A DNA stretch of 64,000 bases from JASLDZ01 sp964235945 (GCA_964235945.1 CAXSDV010000007.1:1-64000), one strand, 5' to 3'. Shown: positions 48,519 to 57,452, counted from the first letter of the stretch. Notes: generated by a model not told the origin, from the letters alone. Made by a program: numbers and translations.

Positions 48519-48870
48519 GTGCGGGCCCGGAGGACGCGCCGTGGCGGGACTGGGAGGCGCGGTGGTGGAACTGGAGCGCCAGGAGCACGCCCTTGAACGG
48601 CCGCAGCAGCAGCAGGCACAAGCCCGCCGCCGCCGGGATCCAGATCACCCCTTCCAGCCACAGGGGCGGGCGGTAGGCGACCTCGGTGAACAGCATGCCG
48701 AAGCAGGCCAGGGCGCCCGCCACCAGGATCACGAACACGGCCGGACCGTCGCCCGAATCAGCCGCCGCCAGGTCCGCCCCGCAACGGGTGCAGGCCGGGG
48801 CGACCTTGAGGAAGCCCGCGAACATCGGCCCCTCGCCGCACCGCGGGCAGCGCCCGAGGAGGCCGGCCAG
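48511..48870 (-). CDS. DUF983 zinc-ribbon membrane protein, start uncertain
   Basis: Members of DUF983 occur in oxidase operons. After CPRCGEGP and PACTRCGADL, a two-CxxC metal-binding ribbon, come SGDGPAVFVILVAG and two helices, then PLWLEGVIWIPAAAGLCLLLLRPFKGVLLA. The only in-frame ATG (48825) would drop the first CxxC. Upstream codons in frame (HPVLAGLLGRCPRCG) look coding but offer no ATG, GTG or TTG. The coordinate given uses a CTG at 48870. Either a rare start or a sequence error is likely. Confidence 0.75.
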   Translation of the reverse strand: MAGLLGRCPRCGEGPMFAGFLKVAPACTRCGADLAAADSGDGPAVFVILVAGALACFGMLFTEVAYRPPLWLEGVIWIPAAAGLCLLLLRPFKGVLLALQFHHRASQSRHGASSGPAHD

Positions 48871-48925
48871 GACCGGATGGCCTGCGGGGGAGGGGAGGGA
48901 CGTCGTCTCGCGCCTCGCCGCCGGC

Positions 48926-49810
48926 TCAGGCCGGCTTGCCGATGGGGTGGCCGAACATGACGTAGATGAAGGCGAACAGGAACAGCCACACCACGTCCAC
49001 GAAGTGCCAGTACCAGGCGGCCGCCTCGAAGCCGAAGTGCTTCTTCGGCGTCATCTGGCCGACGTAGAGGCGCAGCAGGCAGATGGCCAGGAAGATGGTG
49101 CCCACCATCACGTGGAAGCCGTGGAAGCCGGTGGCCATGAAGAAGGAGGAGCCGTACAGGCCGCTGTTCTGCGCCGTCTCGTTGAAGAACAGCTTCTCGG
49201 TGATGATCTCGCGATACTCGTAGGCCTGCACGCAGGAGAACATCAGCCCCAGCGCGACGGTGATCCACAGGGCGAGCTTGGCGCCCTTGCGGTCGCCCTC
49301 CTGCACCGCGTGGTGCGCCCAGGTGACGGTGGTGCCCGAGCACAGCAGGGTCAGCGTGTTGATCAGCGGGAAGTGCCAGGGGTCGAGCGTCTCCACGCCC
49401 TTGGGCGGCCAGGCTCCCCAGGCCTGACGCACCTCCTCGATGGGCGAGAAGGTGCGGTCGTGGTGGAACAGGGCCATCTCGAAGAAGATCCAGAACCACG
49501 CCACGAAGAACATCACCTCGGAGGCGATGAACAGGATCATGCCGTAGCGCAGGCCGATGGAGACCACCGGCGTGTGGTCGCCCGCGCGGCTCTCCTTGAT
49601 GACCTCCGACCACCAGCCGAACATGGAGTAGAGCACGCCCAGGAAACCCAGGCCGAACACCCAGGGCGTGCCCTTCGGCACGCCGAACAGGCCCTTGAGC
49701 AGGATGATCAGCCCCAGCGCCATGACCACCGCCGAGACGGAGGAGATCAGCGGCCAGGCGCTGGGCTTCACCAGGTGGTAGTCGTGGTGGACGGCTTCGT
49801 CTTGGGCCAT
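48926..49810 (-). CDS. ctaE: Cytochrome c oxidase subunit III
   Basis: The third core subunit of the aa3 oxidase. The 294-residue protein has seven hydrophobic helices, starts with HDYHLVKPSAWPL, and contains WFWIFFEMALFH, the LLCSGTTVTWAHHA helix, TGFHGFHVMVGTIFL and the C-terminal YWHFVDVVWLFLFAFIYV. These are the normal family marks. It follows ctaG by 140 bp. Confidence 0.97.
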   Translation of the reverse strand: MAQDEAVHHDYHLVKPSAWPLISSVSAVVMALGLIILLKGLFGVPKGTPWVFGLGFLGVLYSMFGWWSEVIKESRAGDHTPVVSIGLRYGMILFIASEVMFFVAWFWIFFEMALFHHDRTFSPIEEVRQAWGAWPPKGVETLDPWHFPLINTLTLLCSGTTVTWAHHAVQEGDRKGAKLALWITVALGLMFSCVQAYEYREIITEKLFFNETAQNSGLYGSSFFMATGFHGFHVMVGTIFLAICLLRLYVGQMTPKKHFGFEAAAWYWHFVDVVWLFLFAFIYVMFGHPIGKPA

Positions 49811-49950
49811 GGCGGGGGGTCGCGGTCCTGCAAGCGTCGAGCGGCCGCCCGCGGGCGGATCCGCGACCGGCGAGGGGTCGGGCCTGTCCTAGCGCGAGCG
49901 GGAGGGGCGCGCCAAGAGGGCGGCCCCGGGTTTCGGCGCGACGGCCGCGA

Positions 49951-50520
49951 TCAGGCCGTCTTCGCCGTGGACGCGGGCTTCACGTCCGTCGCCGGGAAGA
50001 AGGTGTAGGAGAGCACGATCTCCTTGAACGAGCGCGTGTCCGGGTCGGTGACGAATTTGGGCTCCACGAAGTAGACCACCGGGAAGTCCACCGTCTGGCC
50101 GGGCGCGATGGTCTGGTCGCTGAAGCAGAAGCACTGGGTCTTGATGAAGTAGGCCCCGGCGGACTCGGGGGCCACGTTGTAGCTGGCGCGCCCGGTCAGC
50201 GGCGTGGAGCCGTGGTTGGTCACCTTGAAATAGGCGATGGACGAGGCGCCGATCTTGATCGTCTGGCTGGGCTGGTCGGGAGTGAAGCTCCACGGCAGGT
50301 GGCGCACGTTGGTGTCGAAGCGCACGCTCAACGAACGGTCCAGGGCGGCGGTGGTGGGGCCGTGCTCCGCGCGGCGCGCAGTGCCGTCGAACCCCGTGGC
50401 CTGGCAGAATTTGCGGTAGAGCGGCACGGACGCGTAGGCCAGCCCCGCCATCCCCAGGATGGTCGCCCCGCACACGGCCGGGACGAGGGCGGGCTTCAGT
50501 CGCCTGCGGTCAATGGCCAT
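49951..50520 (-). CDS. ctaG: Cytochrome oxidase copper-assembly protein CtaG (Cox11)
   Basis: Cox11/CtaG delivers copper to the CuB site of subunit I. It has one N-terminal membrane helix (about 12-30) and then a periplasmic beta domain with the copper-binding CFCF in KTQCFCFSDQ, the YFKVTNHGS and LPWSFTP segments and VLSYTFF at the end. Length 189 is normal. Its ATG overlaps the stop of the CoxF-like small gene. Confidence 0.96.
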   Translation of the reverse strand: MAIDRRRLKPALVPAVCGATILGMAGLAYASVPLYRKFCQATGFDGTARRAEHGPTTAALDRSLSVRFDTNVRHLPWSFTPDQPSQTIKIGASSIAYFKVTNHGSTPLTGRASYNVAPESAGAYFIKTQCFCFSDQTIAPGQTVDFPVVYFVEPKFVTDPDTRSFKEIVLSYTFFPATDVKPASTAKTA

Positions 50521-50677
50521 AGGTGGCCGTCAGCTTGAGCATGGACACGGCGAAGATCAGCAGCACGAGGAAGATCAGACCTCCGGCTATGCCCAGCGAA
50601 CGCAGGCGGCGGGCGCGAGCGGCGGCCTTGCCCTCGTGGAAAGGGTCGCGGCGGCTCAGGTCGTCAGGGGCGCTCAT
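50510..50677 (-). CDS. CoxF-like 55-residue membrane protein of the oxidase operon
   Basis: This small gene starts MSAPDDLSRRDPFHEGKAAA and has one transmembrane helix (GIAGGLIFLVLLIFAVSML), ending TATYGH. It begins 3 bp after the ctaB stop and its stop overlaps the ctaG start codon, so it is translationally coupled between the two assembly genes. This is the position and size of the CoxF/ctaG-leader proteins of alphaproteobacteria. Exact role is unknown. Confidence 0.82.
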   Translation of the reverse strand: MSAPDDLSRRDPFHEGKAAARARRLRSLGIAGGLIFLVLLIFAVSMLKLTATYGH

Positions 50678-50680
50678 GGG

Positions 50681-51658
50681 TCAGAAATGCGCCCGCCCCA
50701 GGCCGTGTTCAACCAGCAGGGCGGCGAACAGGGCGAACAGGTAGAGGATGGAGAAGCCGAACAGGTCACGCGCCTCGCGCGCGCCCGCCTTCAGCGCGTA
50801 AAGCCCGTCCGGCCCGAGAGCGGGCGCGTCGCCCGCCGTGCTGCGGACCAGGCGCACGGCCAAGCCCACGAAGGCGAGTCCGCCCGCGATCGACACCGCC
50901 GCGTAGAGCGGGCCGCCCAGGCCGGTGAACACGGGCGCCACTCCCAGGGGGGCCAGCACCAGGCTGTAGGCGAGGATCTGGCGGCGGGTGGACCGCGGCC
51001 CCTTGACCACCGGCATCATGGGCACGCCCGCGCGGGCGTAATCCTCGTGGGTGTAGAGCGACAGCGCCCAGAAGTGCGGCGGCGTCCAGACGAAGATCAG
51101 CGCGAACAGCAGCCAGGCGTTCAGGGGCGTGGTTCCCGTCGCCGCCGCCCAGCCGACCACCGGCGGCAGGGCGCCCGCCGCCCCGCCGATCACGATGTTC
51201 TGGGGCGTCGAACGCTTGAGCCAGCGCGTGTACACCACCGCGTAGAAGAAGATGGTGAAGGCCAGCAGGCCCGCGGCCAGGTAGTTCACCGCCAGCGCCA
51301 TCACCATCACCGAGGCCAGCGACAGCACGCCCCCGAGGGTCGCGGCCTCCGCCGGAGGGATGGAGCCCCGGGCGGTGGGCCGCCCGCGGGTGCGGCGCAT
51401 CTGCCGGTCGAGGTCGGCCTCGTAGGCCATGTTGAAGGCCCCGCTCGCGCCGCCGGCCACAGCGATGCAGAACACGGCGATGGCGGCCAGGGCCGGGTGG
51501 ATCGGCGTGTCCGCGCACACCAGCCCCGTCAGGCCGGTGAACACCACCAACGACATGACGCGGGGCTTGAGGAGTGAAACGTACTCGGCCGGGCCGGCGA
51601 GCGCCTGGGCGCGGACGCGCGACTCCGGCGGATCGGCGGTCGCGGCGGGATCGGACAC
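50681..51658 (-). CDS. ctaB: Protoheme IX farnesyltransferase
   Basis: CtaB (Cox10) adds the farnesyl chain to heme b to make heme o, the precursor of heme a for the oxidase. The 325-residue polytopic protein of the UbiA family has the prenyl-diphosphate-binding NMAYEADLDRQMRRTRGRP, YTRWLKRSTPQNIVIGG and WTPPHFWALSLYTHEDY. GTG start. It follows ctaD after an intrinsic terminator. Confidence 0.97.
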   Translation of the reverse strand: MSDPAATADPPESRVRAQALAGPAEYVSLLKPRVMSLVVFTGLTGLVCADTPIHPALAAIAVFCIAVAGGASGAFNMAYEADLDRQMRRTRGRPTARGSIPPAEAATLGGVLSLASVMVMALAVNYLAAGLLAFTIFFYAVVYTRWLKRSTPQNIVIGGAAGALPPVVGWAAATGTTPLNAWLLFALIFVWTPPHFWALSLYTHEDYARAGVPMMPVVKGPRSTRRQILAYSLVLAPLGVAPVFTGLGGPLYAAVSIAGGLAFVGLAVRLVRSTAGDAPALGPDGLYALKAGAREARDLFGFSILYLFALFAALLVEHGLGRAHF

Positions 51659-51681
51659 GGCGGGAGAACTCTCGCGATACG

Positions 51682-51712
51682 AAAAAGGCGCGGGGTGGAG
51701 ACCCCGCGCCTT
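51682..51712 (-). terminator. Intrinsic terminator between ctaD and ctaB
   Basis: AAGGCGCGGGGT and ACCCCGCGCCTT form a perfect 12-bp stem around GGAG. On the minus strand it is followed by TTTTTC, giving a textbook intrinsic terminator 60 bp past the ctaD stop. It should limit read-through into the assembly genes. Confidence 0.9.
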
Positions 51713-51769
51713 AGACGCCCGATCGGCTGGAGGTTCAAGACCCGGCCCGAAGGCCGGGGCTCGACCCGG

Positions 51770-53491
51770 TTAGTGTCCGCCGCCGGAGAGGGCGGTGGCC
51801 GGGTCCACGTGGTGCTCGTCGTGGATGACGGGCAACTCGTTGAACTGGTGGAAGGGCGGCGGCGAGGAGAGCGTCCACTCCAGCGTGGTCGCGCCCACGC
51901 CCCACGGGTTGGCCACCGCGGGCCGGCGCCGGATCGCGGCCTCCGCCAGCATGGCCAGGAACACCAGCATGGAGACGGCGGTGATCTCGTAGCCGATCGA
52001 CGACACGTGGTTCCAGAAGGTGAAGTTCGCGGGATAGTCCACGTAGCGCCGCGGCATGCCCTGCAGGCCCAGGAAGTGCTGGGGGAAGAACACGACGTTC
52101 ACGCCGATGAACATGATCCAGAAGTGAGCGGCGCCCAGCACCTCGTTGTACTTCACGCCCCACATCTTCTCGAACCAGTAGTAGAAGCCGGCGAAGATGG
52201 CGAACACCGCGCCCAGGCTCAGCACGTAGTGGAAGTGGGCGACCACGTAGTAGGTGGCGTGCAGCTGGTAATCGACGCCCGCGTTGGCCAGCACCACGCC
52301 GGTCACGCCGCCGACGGTGAACAGGAACACGAAGCCCATGGCGAACAGCATGGGCGTCTTGAACTCGATGGAGCCGCCCCACATGGTGGCGATCCACGAG
52401 AAGATCTTCACGCCCGTGGGCACGGCGATCACCATGGTGGCCGCCACGAAGTAGGCCTGCAGGTTCACGTTCATGCCGACGGTGAACATGTGGTGGGCCC
52501 ACACCACGAAGCCGACGAAGCCGATGGCCACCATGGCGTAGGCCATGGCGAGGTAGCCGAAGATGGGCTTCTTCGAGAAGGTCGAGATGACGTGGCTGAC
52601 GATGCCGAAGCCCGGCAGGATCAGGATGTACACCTCCGGGTGGCCGAAGAACCAGAACAGGTGCTGGTACATCATCGGGTCGCCGCCGCCGGCGGGGTCG
52701 AAGAAGTGCGTGTGGAAGTTGCGGTCGGTCAGAACCATGGTGATGGCGCCGGCGAGCACGGGCAGGGAGAGCAGCAGCAGGAAGGAGGTCACCAGCACCG
52801 CCCAGGCGAACAGGGGCATGCGGTGGATGGTCATGCCCGGCGCGCGCATGTTGAAGATGGTGGTGATGAAGTTGATGGCGCCCAGGATCGAGCTCGCCCC
52901 CGCCAGGTGCAGGGCCAGGATCAGCACGTCCATCGCCGGCCCCGTATGTCCGGTGGTGGAGAGCGGGGTGTACATGGTCCAGCCGCCGCCGAAGCCGCGG
53001 CCCGGGCCGCCGTCGACGAACAGGCTGGTGCACAGCAGCGTCCACGAGGCGACCAGCAGCCAGAACGAGATGTTGTTCATGCGCGGGAAGGCCATGTCGG
53101 GCGCCCCGATCATGATCGGCACCATCCAGTTGCCGAAGCCGCCGATCATGGCGGGCATGACCATGTAGAAGATCATGATCAGGCCGTGGGCGGTGATGGC
53201 CACGTTGTAGCCGTGGTTGGACGGGTCGAAGAGGCCGAGGTTGGAGACCAGCGAACCGGGGCGGAACACCTGCACGCCCGGCTCCGACAGCTCCCAGCGG
53301 ATCAGGCCGCTGATCGCGCCGCCGACCAGGCCCGCCATGATGGCGAACAGCAGGTACAGGGTGCCGATGTCCTTGTGGTTGGTGGACAGGAACCAGCGCG
53401 TGAGGAAGGGCGGTTTGTGGTCGTGGACGTGGGCGTCGTGGCCCTGCGCCGGTGAACTAGGTTCGCCGTGGGCGGCGTAGGTCGTGGCCAT
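51770..53491 (-). CDS. ctaD: Cytochrome c oxidase subunit I
   Basis: The catalytic subunit with heme a and the heme a3-CuB centre. The 573-residue, 12-helix protein has STNHKDIGTLYLLFA near the start, the HGLIMIFYMVMPAMIGGFGNW heme-ligand helix, the WFFGHPEVYILILPGFG CuB-ligand His-Glu-x-x-Tyr, VWAHHMFTVGMN and THYVVAHFHYVLSLGA-type heme ligands (YYVVAHFHYVLS). The H-P-E-V-Y motif marks an A-type proton-pumping enzyme. It follows ctaC by 67 bp. Confidence 0.98.
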   Translation of the reverse strand: MATTYAAHGEPSSPAQGHDAHVHDHKPPFLTRWFLSTNHKDIGTLYLLFAIMAGLVGGAISGLIRWELSEPGVQVFRPGSLVSNLGLFDPSNHGYNVAITAHGLIMIFYMVMPAMIGGFGNWMVPIMIGAPDMAFPRMNNISFWLLVASWTLLCTSLFVDGGPGRGFGGGWTMYTPLSTTGHTGPAMDVLILALHLAGASSILGAINFITTIFNMRAPGMTIHRMPLFAWAVLVTSFLLLLSLPVLAGAITMVLTDRNFHTHFFDPAGGGDPMMYQHLFWFFGHPEVYILILPGFGIVSHVISTFSKKPIFGYLAMAYAMVAIGFVGFVVWAHHMFTVGMNVNLQAYFVAATMVIAVPTGVKIFSWIATMWGGSIEFKTPMLFAMGFVFLFTVGGVTGVVLANAGVDYQLHATYYVVAHFHYVLSLGAVFAIFAGFYYWFEKMWGVKYNEVLGAAHFWIMFIGVNVVFFPQHFLGLQGMPRRYVDYPANFTFWNHVSSIGYEITAVSMLVFLAMLAEAAIRRRPAVANPWGVGATTLEWTLSSPPPFHQFNELPVIHDEHHVDPATALSGGGH

Positions 53492-53558
53492 GTTTACAGC
53501 CTGCTCGCGATGCGTTCGGAGGACATGTGGGGACGGGGGGCGGCGGCGGAGGTGCGGC

Positions 53559-54647
53559 TCATTGAGCCGGGCTCGCGCCGTTGGCGCCCGCGGGGGCCGG
53601 GGCGCCCTTCACCCGCGCCTTGCCGCGCGGGCCGGTCTGGGCGGCGGGAGGCTTGCCGGCGGCGGCCGGGGCGGGGGGAGCGCCGGTGACGGGCCCCACG
53701 ACCACGCCCGCGGCGCTGTCGTGCGCCGCGCCCGCGGCCGGGGCGCCCTGGGCGGCGACGGCCTTGGTGGCGGGGCTGGCCCCCGTGTCGGCGGCGGCCA
53801 CGGCCGTGGTCTTCTTGGCGTGGGCGGCGACCCAGCTGTCGTACTTGGCCTGGCTCACCACGTCGACCTCGATGGGCATGAAGCTGTGGTTGATGCCGCA
53901 GAGTTCGTTGCACTGGCCGTAGATCACGCCCTCGCGCTCCGCCCGGAACCAGGTCTGGTTGACGCGGCCGGGGATGGTGGTGGTCTGCACGCCCAGCGCC
54001 GGCACGAAGAACGAGTGCAGCACGTCCGCCCCGGTGGCCAGGATCTGCACGTTCTTGTTCACCGGCACGACCATCGGGTTGTCCACCCCGAGGCGATAGG
54101 GCTTGCCGGCGGCGGCGGCCTTGGGCTCGGTCAGCGGGATGGAGTCGAAGGCGAAGTCGCCGGCGGTCGGGTACTCGTAATTCCAGTACCATTGGTTGCC
54201 GGTGACCTTGATCGTCAGGTCGGGCTTGGGCACGTCGTGGTAGTTGTAGAGCAGGCGGAAGGAGAAGATCGAAAAGAACATCAGGATCAGCACGGGGGCC
54301 GCAGTCCAGACGATCTCGATGGGCGTGTTGTGGGTGAAGCGCGCGGGGGTGGGGTTCGCCTTGGAGTTGAACCTGAACACCACGTAGATCAGCAGGCCCA
54401 GCACGAACAGGCACACGGCCGAGAGAACGGGCAGCATGATCCAGTTGTGGAAATACGCGGCGGAGCTTCGCAGCGGCGTGACCGAGGGCTGCAGGTCTAT
54501 GGCCCCGTCCGTGGGCTGTCCGACCAGGTCCGCGGCGAAGGCGGGAACCGTCGCCGCCAAGGCGATCACCCCGGCCGCGACGGCCGACACGCGCGCCAGC
54601 GGCGATCGGGCGCCGCCGCGGCCGTTCCAGGAAGAGCCCATCCCCAT
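53559..54647 (-). CDS. ctaC: Cytochrome c oxidase subunit II
   Basis: CtaC carries the CuA centre that accepts electrons from cytochrome c. It has a cleavable signal, two membrane helices (about 70-92 and 110-135), the aromatic GNQWYWNYEY and the CuA motif QCNELCGINHSFMPIEV (C-x3-C-x3-H-x2-M). A long Ala/Pro-rich C-terminal tail of about 80 residues follows the CuA domain and is not part of the conserved core. ATG at 54647, with a second in-frame ATG two codons later. Confidence 0.96.
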   Translation of the reverse strand: MGMGSSWNGRGGARSPLARVSAVAAGVIALAATVPAFAADLVGQPTDGAIDLQPSVTPLRSSAAYFHNWIMLPVLSAVCLFVLGLLIYVVFRFNSKANPTPARFTHNTPIEIVWTAAPVLILMFFSIFSFRLLYNYHDVPKPDLTIKVTGNQWYWNYEYPTAGDFAFDSIPLTEPKAAAAGKPYRLGVDNPMVVPVNKNVQILATGADVLHSFFVPALGVQTTTIPGRVNQTWFRAEREGVIYGQCNELCGINHSFMPIEVDVVSQAKYDSWVAAHAKKTTAVAAADTGASPATKAVAAQGAPAAGAAHDSAAGVVVGPVTGAPPAPAAAGKPPAAQTGPRGKARVKGAPAPAGANGASPAQ

Positions 54648-54881
54648 GCTCGACGTCACTTCGCTTCTCCGCTGAGGCGGCGACCCGCCGTCGCGGCGGC
54701 GCGCCCCGCGCGTCGCCCGCCGCAAGGGGGCGCTCGCCGGGGCGGGGACCGCCCGCGAGGGCGGCGGCGACGGACTCGCCGTCGACGCCCGCATGTGTTC
54801 AACGGGTCGCAATAACCCCTCCCTTCCTCCTTGCCAAGGCGAGAGGAAGCTCGGCCGCAAGCGAAGCCCGCCCGGGCGGGC

Positions 54882-55265
54882 TCACACCCGGCGCAGGACC
54901 CGCATCGGCGCGCCGGCTCCGCCGCCGGGTAGGGCGTCCGCCGGGCGAGCCTCCAGGGCGCTCATGGGCGGCGGCGTCTTCTGGCCTTCGCCCAGCGCCA
55001 CCGCGCCCAGGCCCGCGCGCACCTGCATGCGCGCCAGCACGTCGTGGCAGGCCACGGTCTGCGCGCGGGCGGCGGTGAGCGCCGTCAGCGCGGCCGACAT
55101 GCGGTCGAACGCTTCGCCGCCGACCACCGCCGACAGGTCCAACTCCACGCGCGCGACCGTGAGCGCGCCCAGGAGCTCCGCCCCCGTCCTCAGCGCGTGG
55201 TCGATGGCGTCCTCCGCCGCGTTGATGCGACGCGCCATGGCCTGAGCGGTCTCGAGCTTGTTCAT
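54882..55265 (-). CDS. Small helical protein, unknown function
   Basis: A 127-residue Ala/Leu-rich helical protein beginning MNKLETAQAMARRINAAEDAIDHALRTGAELLG, with no membrane segment, signal or cysteine motif (one Cys only). The first 95 residues look like two or three long helices. I have a general recollection of similar short proteins in Caulobacteraceae, but cannot assign a function. It lies alone between ctaC and apaG. Confidence 0.7.
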   Translation of the reverse strand: MNKLETAQAMARRINAAEDAIDHALRTGAELLGALTVARVELDLSAVVGGEAFDRMSAALTALTAARAQTVACHDVLARMQVRAGLGAVALGEGQKTPPPMSALEARPADALPGGGAGAPMRVLRRV

Positions 55266-55368
55266 CGGGCCTACTCCAAGTTGTGGAGGGGCCAACATGC
55301 GTGGCGAGCGGCTAACGTCAAGGTTGAATGTCGGCTTGGGCGGAGCGGCGAAACGCCGGATCTCCGCC

Positions 55369-55806
55369 TCAGTTCAGGGTGCGCGGGGCGTCCGGCAGGT
55401 CCAGGCTGAAGGCGGGAATGGCCGCCTCGAAGCGGTCGCCCGCGGCCGTGACCATCTCGTAGCCGCCCACCATGGAGCCGGAGGGGGTGGGCAGCGGACA
55501 ACCGGAGGTGTAGCGCAGCGCTTCGCCCGGCTCCAGGGTCGGCTGCTCGCCCACCACGCCGGGTCCGCGCACCTCTTCGACCCGCCCGGCGGCGTCCGTG
55601 ATCGTCCATCGGCGCGCCACGAGCTGGACGGCGACGGGGCCGTGGTTCTCGATCTCCACGTGGTAGGCCCACACCCAGCGGCGTTCGTCCGCGTCCGACT
55701 GGTCGGGCAGGTGCTCGGGGCGCACGCGCACCACCACGTCGCGGGTGCGCGCCTCGTAGAGCGCCCCGCCGCGGGAGGGCGGCCGCCGGTCGGTGGGGCG
55801 ACTCAC
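55369..55806 (-). CDS. apaG: ApaG domain protein
   Basis: ApaG is a small immunoglobulin-like protein linked to Co/Mg homeostasis and Ap4A in enterobacteria, with a still unclear role. The 145-residue protein has VRVRPEHLPDQSDADERRWVWAYHVEIENHG, QLVARRWTITDAAGRVEEVRGPGVVGEQPTLEPGEALRYTSG and GSMVGGYEM, all diagnostic. The GTG start is 4 bp after the metZ stop, which makes the pair an operon. Confidence 0.95.
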   Translation of the reverse strand: MSRPTDRRPPSRGGALYEARTRDVVVRVRPEHLPDQSDADERRWVWAYHVEIENHGPVAVQLVARRWTITDAAGRVEEVRGPGVVGEQPTLEPGEALRYTSGCPLPTPSGSMVGGYEMVTAAGDRFEAAIPAFSLDLPDAPRTLN

Positions 55807-55810
55807 CGGC

Positions 55811-57046
55811 TCACGCCCGGTCCAGGGCGCGCAGCAGGTCTCGCCGCAGGTCCGCGGGATCCTCCAGGCCGAGGGACAGGCGCACCCAGCCTTCCGTCAG
55901 GCCGATGGCCAGCCTGTCGGCCTCGGGGGTGGCGCGATGGGTGGTGGTGGAGGGGTGGACGGCCATCGACTTGGCGTCCGCCAGGTTGTTGGTGATGTCC
56001 ACGATCCTGAGCGCGTTCAGGAAGTTGAACGCCGCCGCGCGCGAGCCGAGGTCGAAGGCGGTCAGCGTGCCGCCGCCGCGCATCTGCCGGCGCGCCACCG
56101 CGTGCTGGGGATGATCGGCGCGGAACGGATAGGACAGGCGCGCGACCTTGGGGTGGTCGGCGATTTCGTCGGCCAGGAGGGCCGCCGTCTCCGTTTGGCG
56201 GCGCACGCGCAGATCCAGCGTCTCCAACCCTTTGAGAAGCACCCAGGCGTTGAACGGCGACAGGGCCGGCCCCGTGTGGCGCAGGAAGTCGCGGTAGCTC
56301 TCCTCCAGGAGGGCGTGGTTTCCCAGGATGGCGCCGCCCAGCACGCGCCCCTGGCCGTCGATGTGCTTGGTGGCCGAGTAGACCACCACGTCCGCGCCCA
56401 GCTCCAGCGGGCTCTGCAGGATGGGCGAGGCGAAGGCGTTGTCCACCACCAGCTTCGCGCCCGCCTCGCGCGCCACCGCCGCCACGCCGGCGATGTCGCT
56501 GACCTCCAGCAGCGGGTTGGCGGGGGTCTCCATGAACAGCACGCGGGTGTTGGGGCGCACGGCGGCGCGCCAAGCGTCCAGGTCGGGTCCGTCGACGAAG
56601 GTGGTCTCCACGCCGAAGCGCGGCAGGTGCTGGGACAGCACCCAGCGACAGGAGCCGAACAGGGCGCGGCCGGCCACCACGTGGTCTCCCGCCTTGACCA
56701 GGCCCGTGACCGCCGTGGTCACCGCCGCCATGCCCGACGCCATGCTGCGGCAGGCCTCGGCGCCTTCCAGCAGGGCCAGCCGGTCCTCGAACATCTTCAC
56801 GGTGGGGTTGGCGTAGCGCGAGTAGATGAAGCCGGGCTCGCGCCCGTCGAAGCGCGCGTCCGCCGCCTCTGCAGACGGGTAGACGTAGCTTTGGGTGAGG
56901 TGGAGCGCCTCCGCCGTCTCACCGTGGGGGCTCCGGTCGAGGCCGCCGCGCACCAGGCGCGTCGCCGCGCCCCAGGCGCGGGGGTCCTCGGCGTCGTCGG
57001 CGTCCGGCGCGGGGTGGGGCGCGTCGGGGCGCGGGGGTTCGGTCAC
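55811..57046 (-). CDS. metZ: O-succinylhomoserine sulfhydrylase
   Basis: This PLP enzyme makes homocysteine from O-succinylhomoserine and sulfide. The 411-residue Cys/Met-metabolism-family protein contains RYANPTVKMFEDRLALLEGAEA, MASGMAAVTTAV and the PLP lysine in YSATKHIDGQGRVLGG. The TKHIDGQGRV form is typical of MetZ. GTG start at 57046. An upstream in-frame ATG gives a poorly conserved extension. It uses the same homoserine branch that begins with asd. Confidence 0.93.
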   Translation of the reverse strand: MTEPPRPDAPHPAPDADDAEDPRAWGAATRLVRGGLDRSPHGETAEALHLTQSYVYPSAEAADARFDGREPGFIYSRYANPTVKMFEDRLALLEGAEACRSMASGMAAVTTAVTGLVKAGDHVVAGRALFGSCRWVLSQHLPRFGVETTFVDGPDLDAWRAAVRPNTRVLFMETPANPLLEVSDIAGVAAVAREAGAKLVVDNAFASPILQSPLELGADVVVYSATKHIDGQGRVLGGAILGNHALLEESYRDFLRHTGPALSPFNAWVLLKGLETLDLRVRRQTETAALLADEIADHPKVARLSYPFRADHPQHAVARRQMRGGGTLTAFDLGSRAAAFNFLNALRIVDITNNLADAKSMAVHPSTTTHRATPEADRLAIGLTEGWVRLSLGLEDPADLRRDLLRALDRA

Positions 57047-57172
57047 GCGAGGGGCTCCAGGCTGCGGCCGTTGGTGGCCGCGGGGCTCCCGCCCGTCAAG
57101 CGCGGGTGCGTCGGCGGAGCCATCGCGGAGACCGCGCGTTTTCAAGCTCGACCATTGCTGGAGACCACGCCC

Positions 57173-57418
57173 ATGACCAAGATCACGACTCTGCTGGCCG
57201 CCGCCGCTTTCGCGGGCTCGCTAGGCGTGGGCTCCGCGGCTCAGGCCGGCTGCCTGGGCGGGGCGTTGGTGGGCGGGGTGGCGGGCCACTACGCCGGGCG
57301 CCACGCCGGAGTGGGCGCGGTGGGCGGCTGCATCGTCGGCCACCACCTCGCCGTGCAGAAGAAGCGCCAGCGCGCCGCCGACCGCGCCGCACGCCGCGAC
57401 GCGCGCTACGGCCGCTGA
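57173..57418 (+). CDS. Small secreted glycine-rich protein
   Basis: An 81-residue protein with a signal peptide (MTKITTLLAAAAFAGSLGVGSAAQA), then CLGGALVGGVAGHYAGRHAGVGAVGGCIVGHH, a glycine-zipper-like stretch with two cysteines, and a basic tail (KKRQRAADRAARRDARYGR). It resembles short glycine-zipper outer-membrane or periplasmic proteins, but no specific function can be given. ATG preceded by GGAGACC. Confidence 0.75.
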   Translation: MTKITTLLAAAAFAGSLGVGSAAQAGCLGGALVGGVAGHYAGRHAGVGAVGGCIVGHHLAVQKKRQRAADRAARRDARYGR

Positions 57419-57424
57419 CGACGC

Positions 57425-57452
57425 CGGCGCGGTCTCGACCGGGGCCGCGCCG
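57425..57452. terminator. Hairpin between convergent glycine-rich gene and phoB
   Basis: CGGCGCGG pairs with CCGCGCCG over a 12-base loop in the 85 bp between two convergent stops. No T run is present. A weak bidirectional terminator candidate. Confidence 0.4.
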
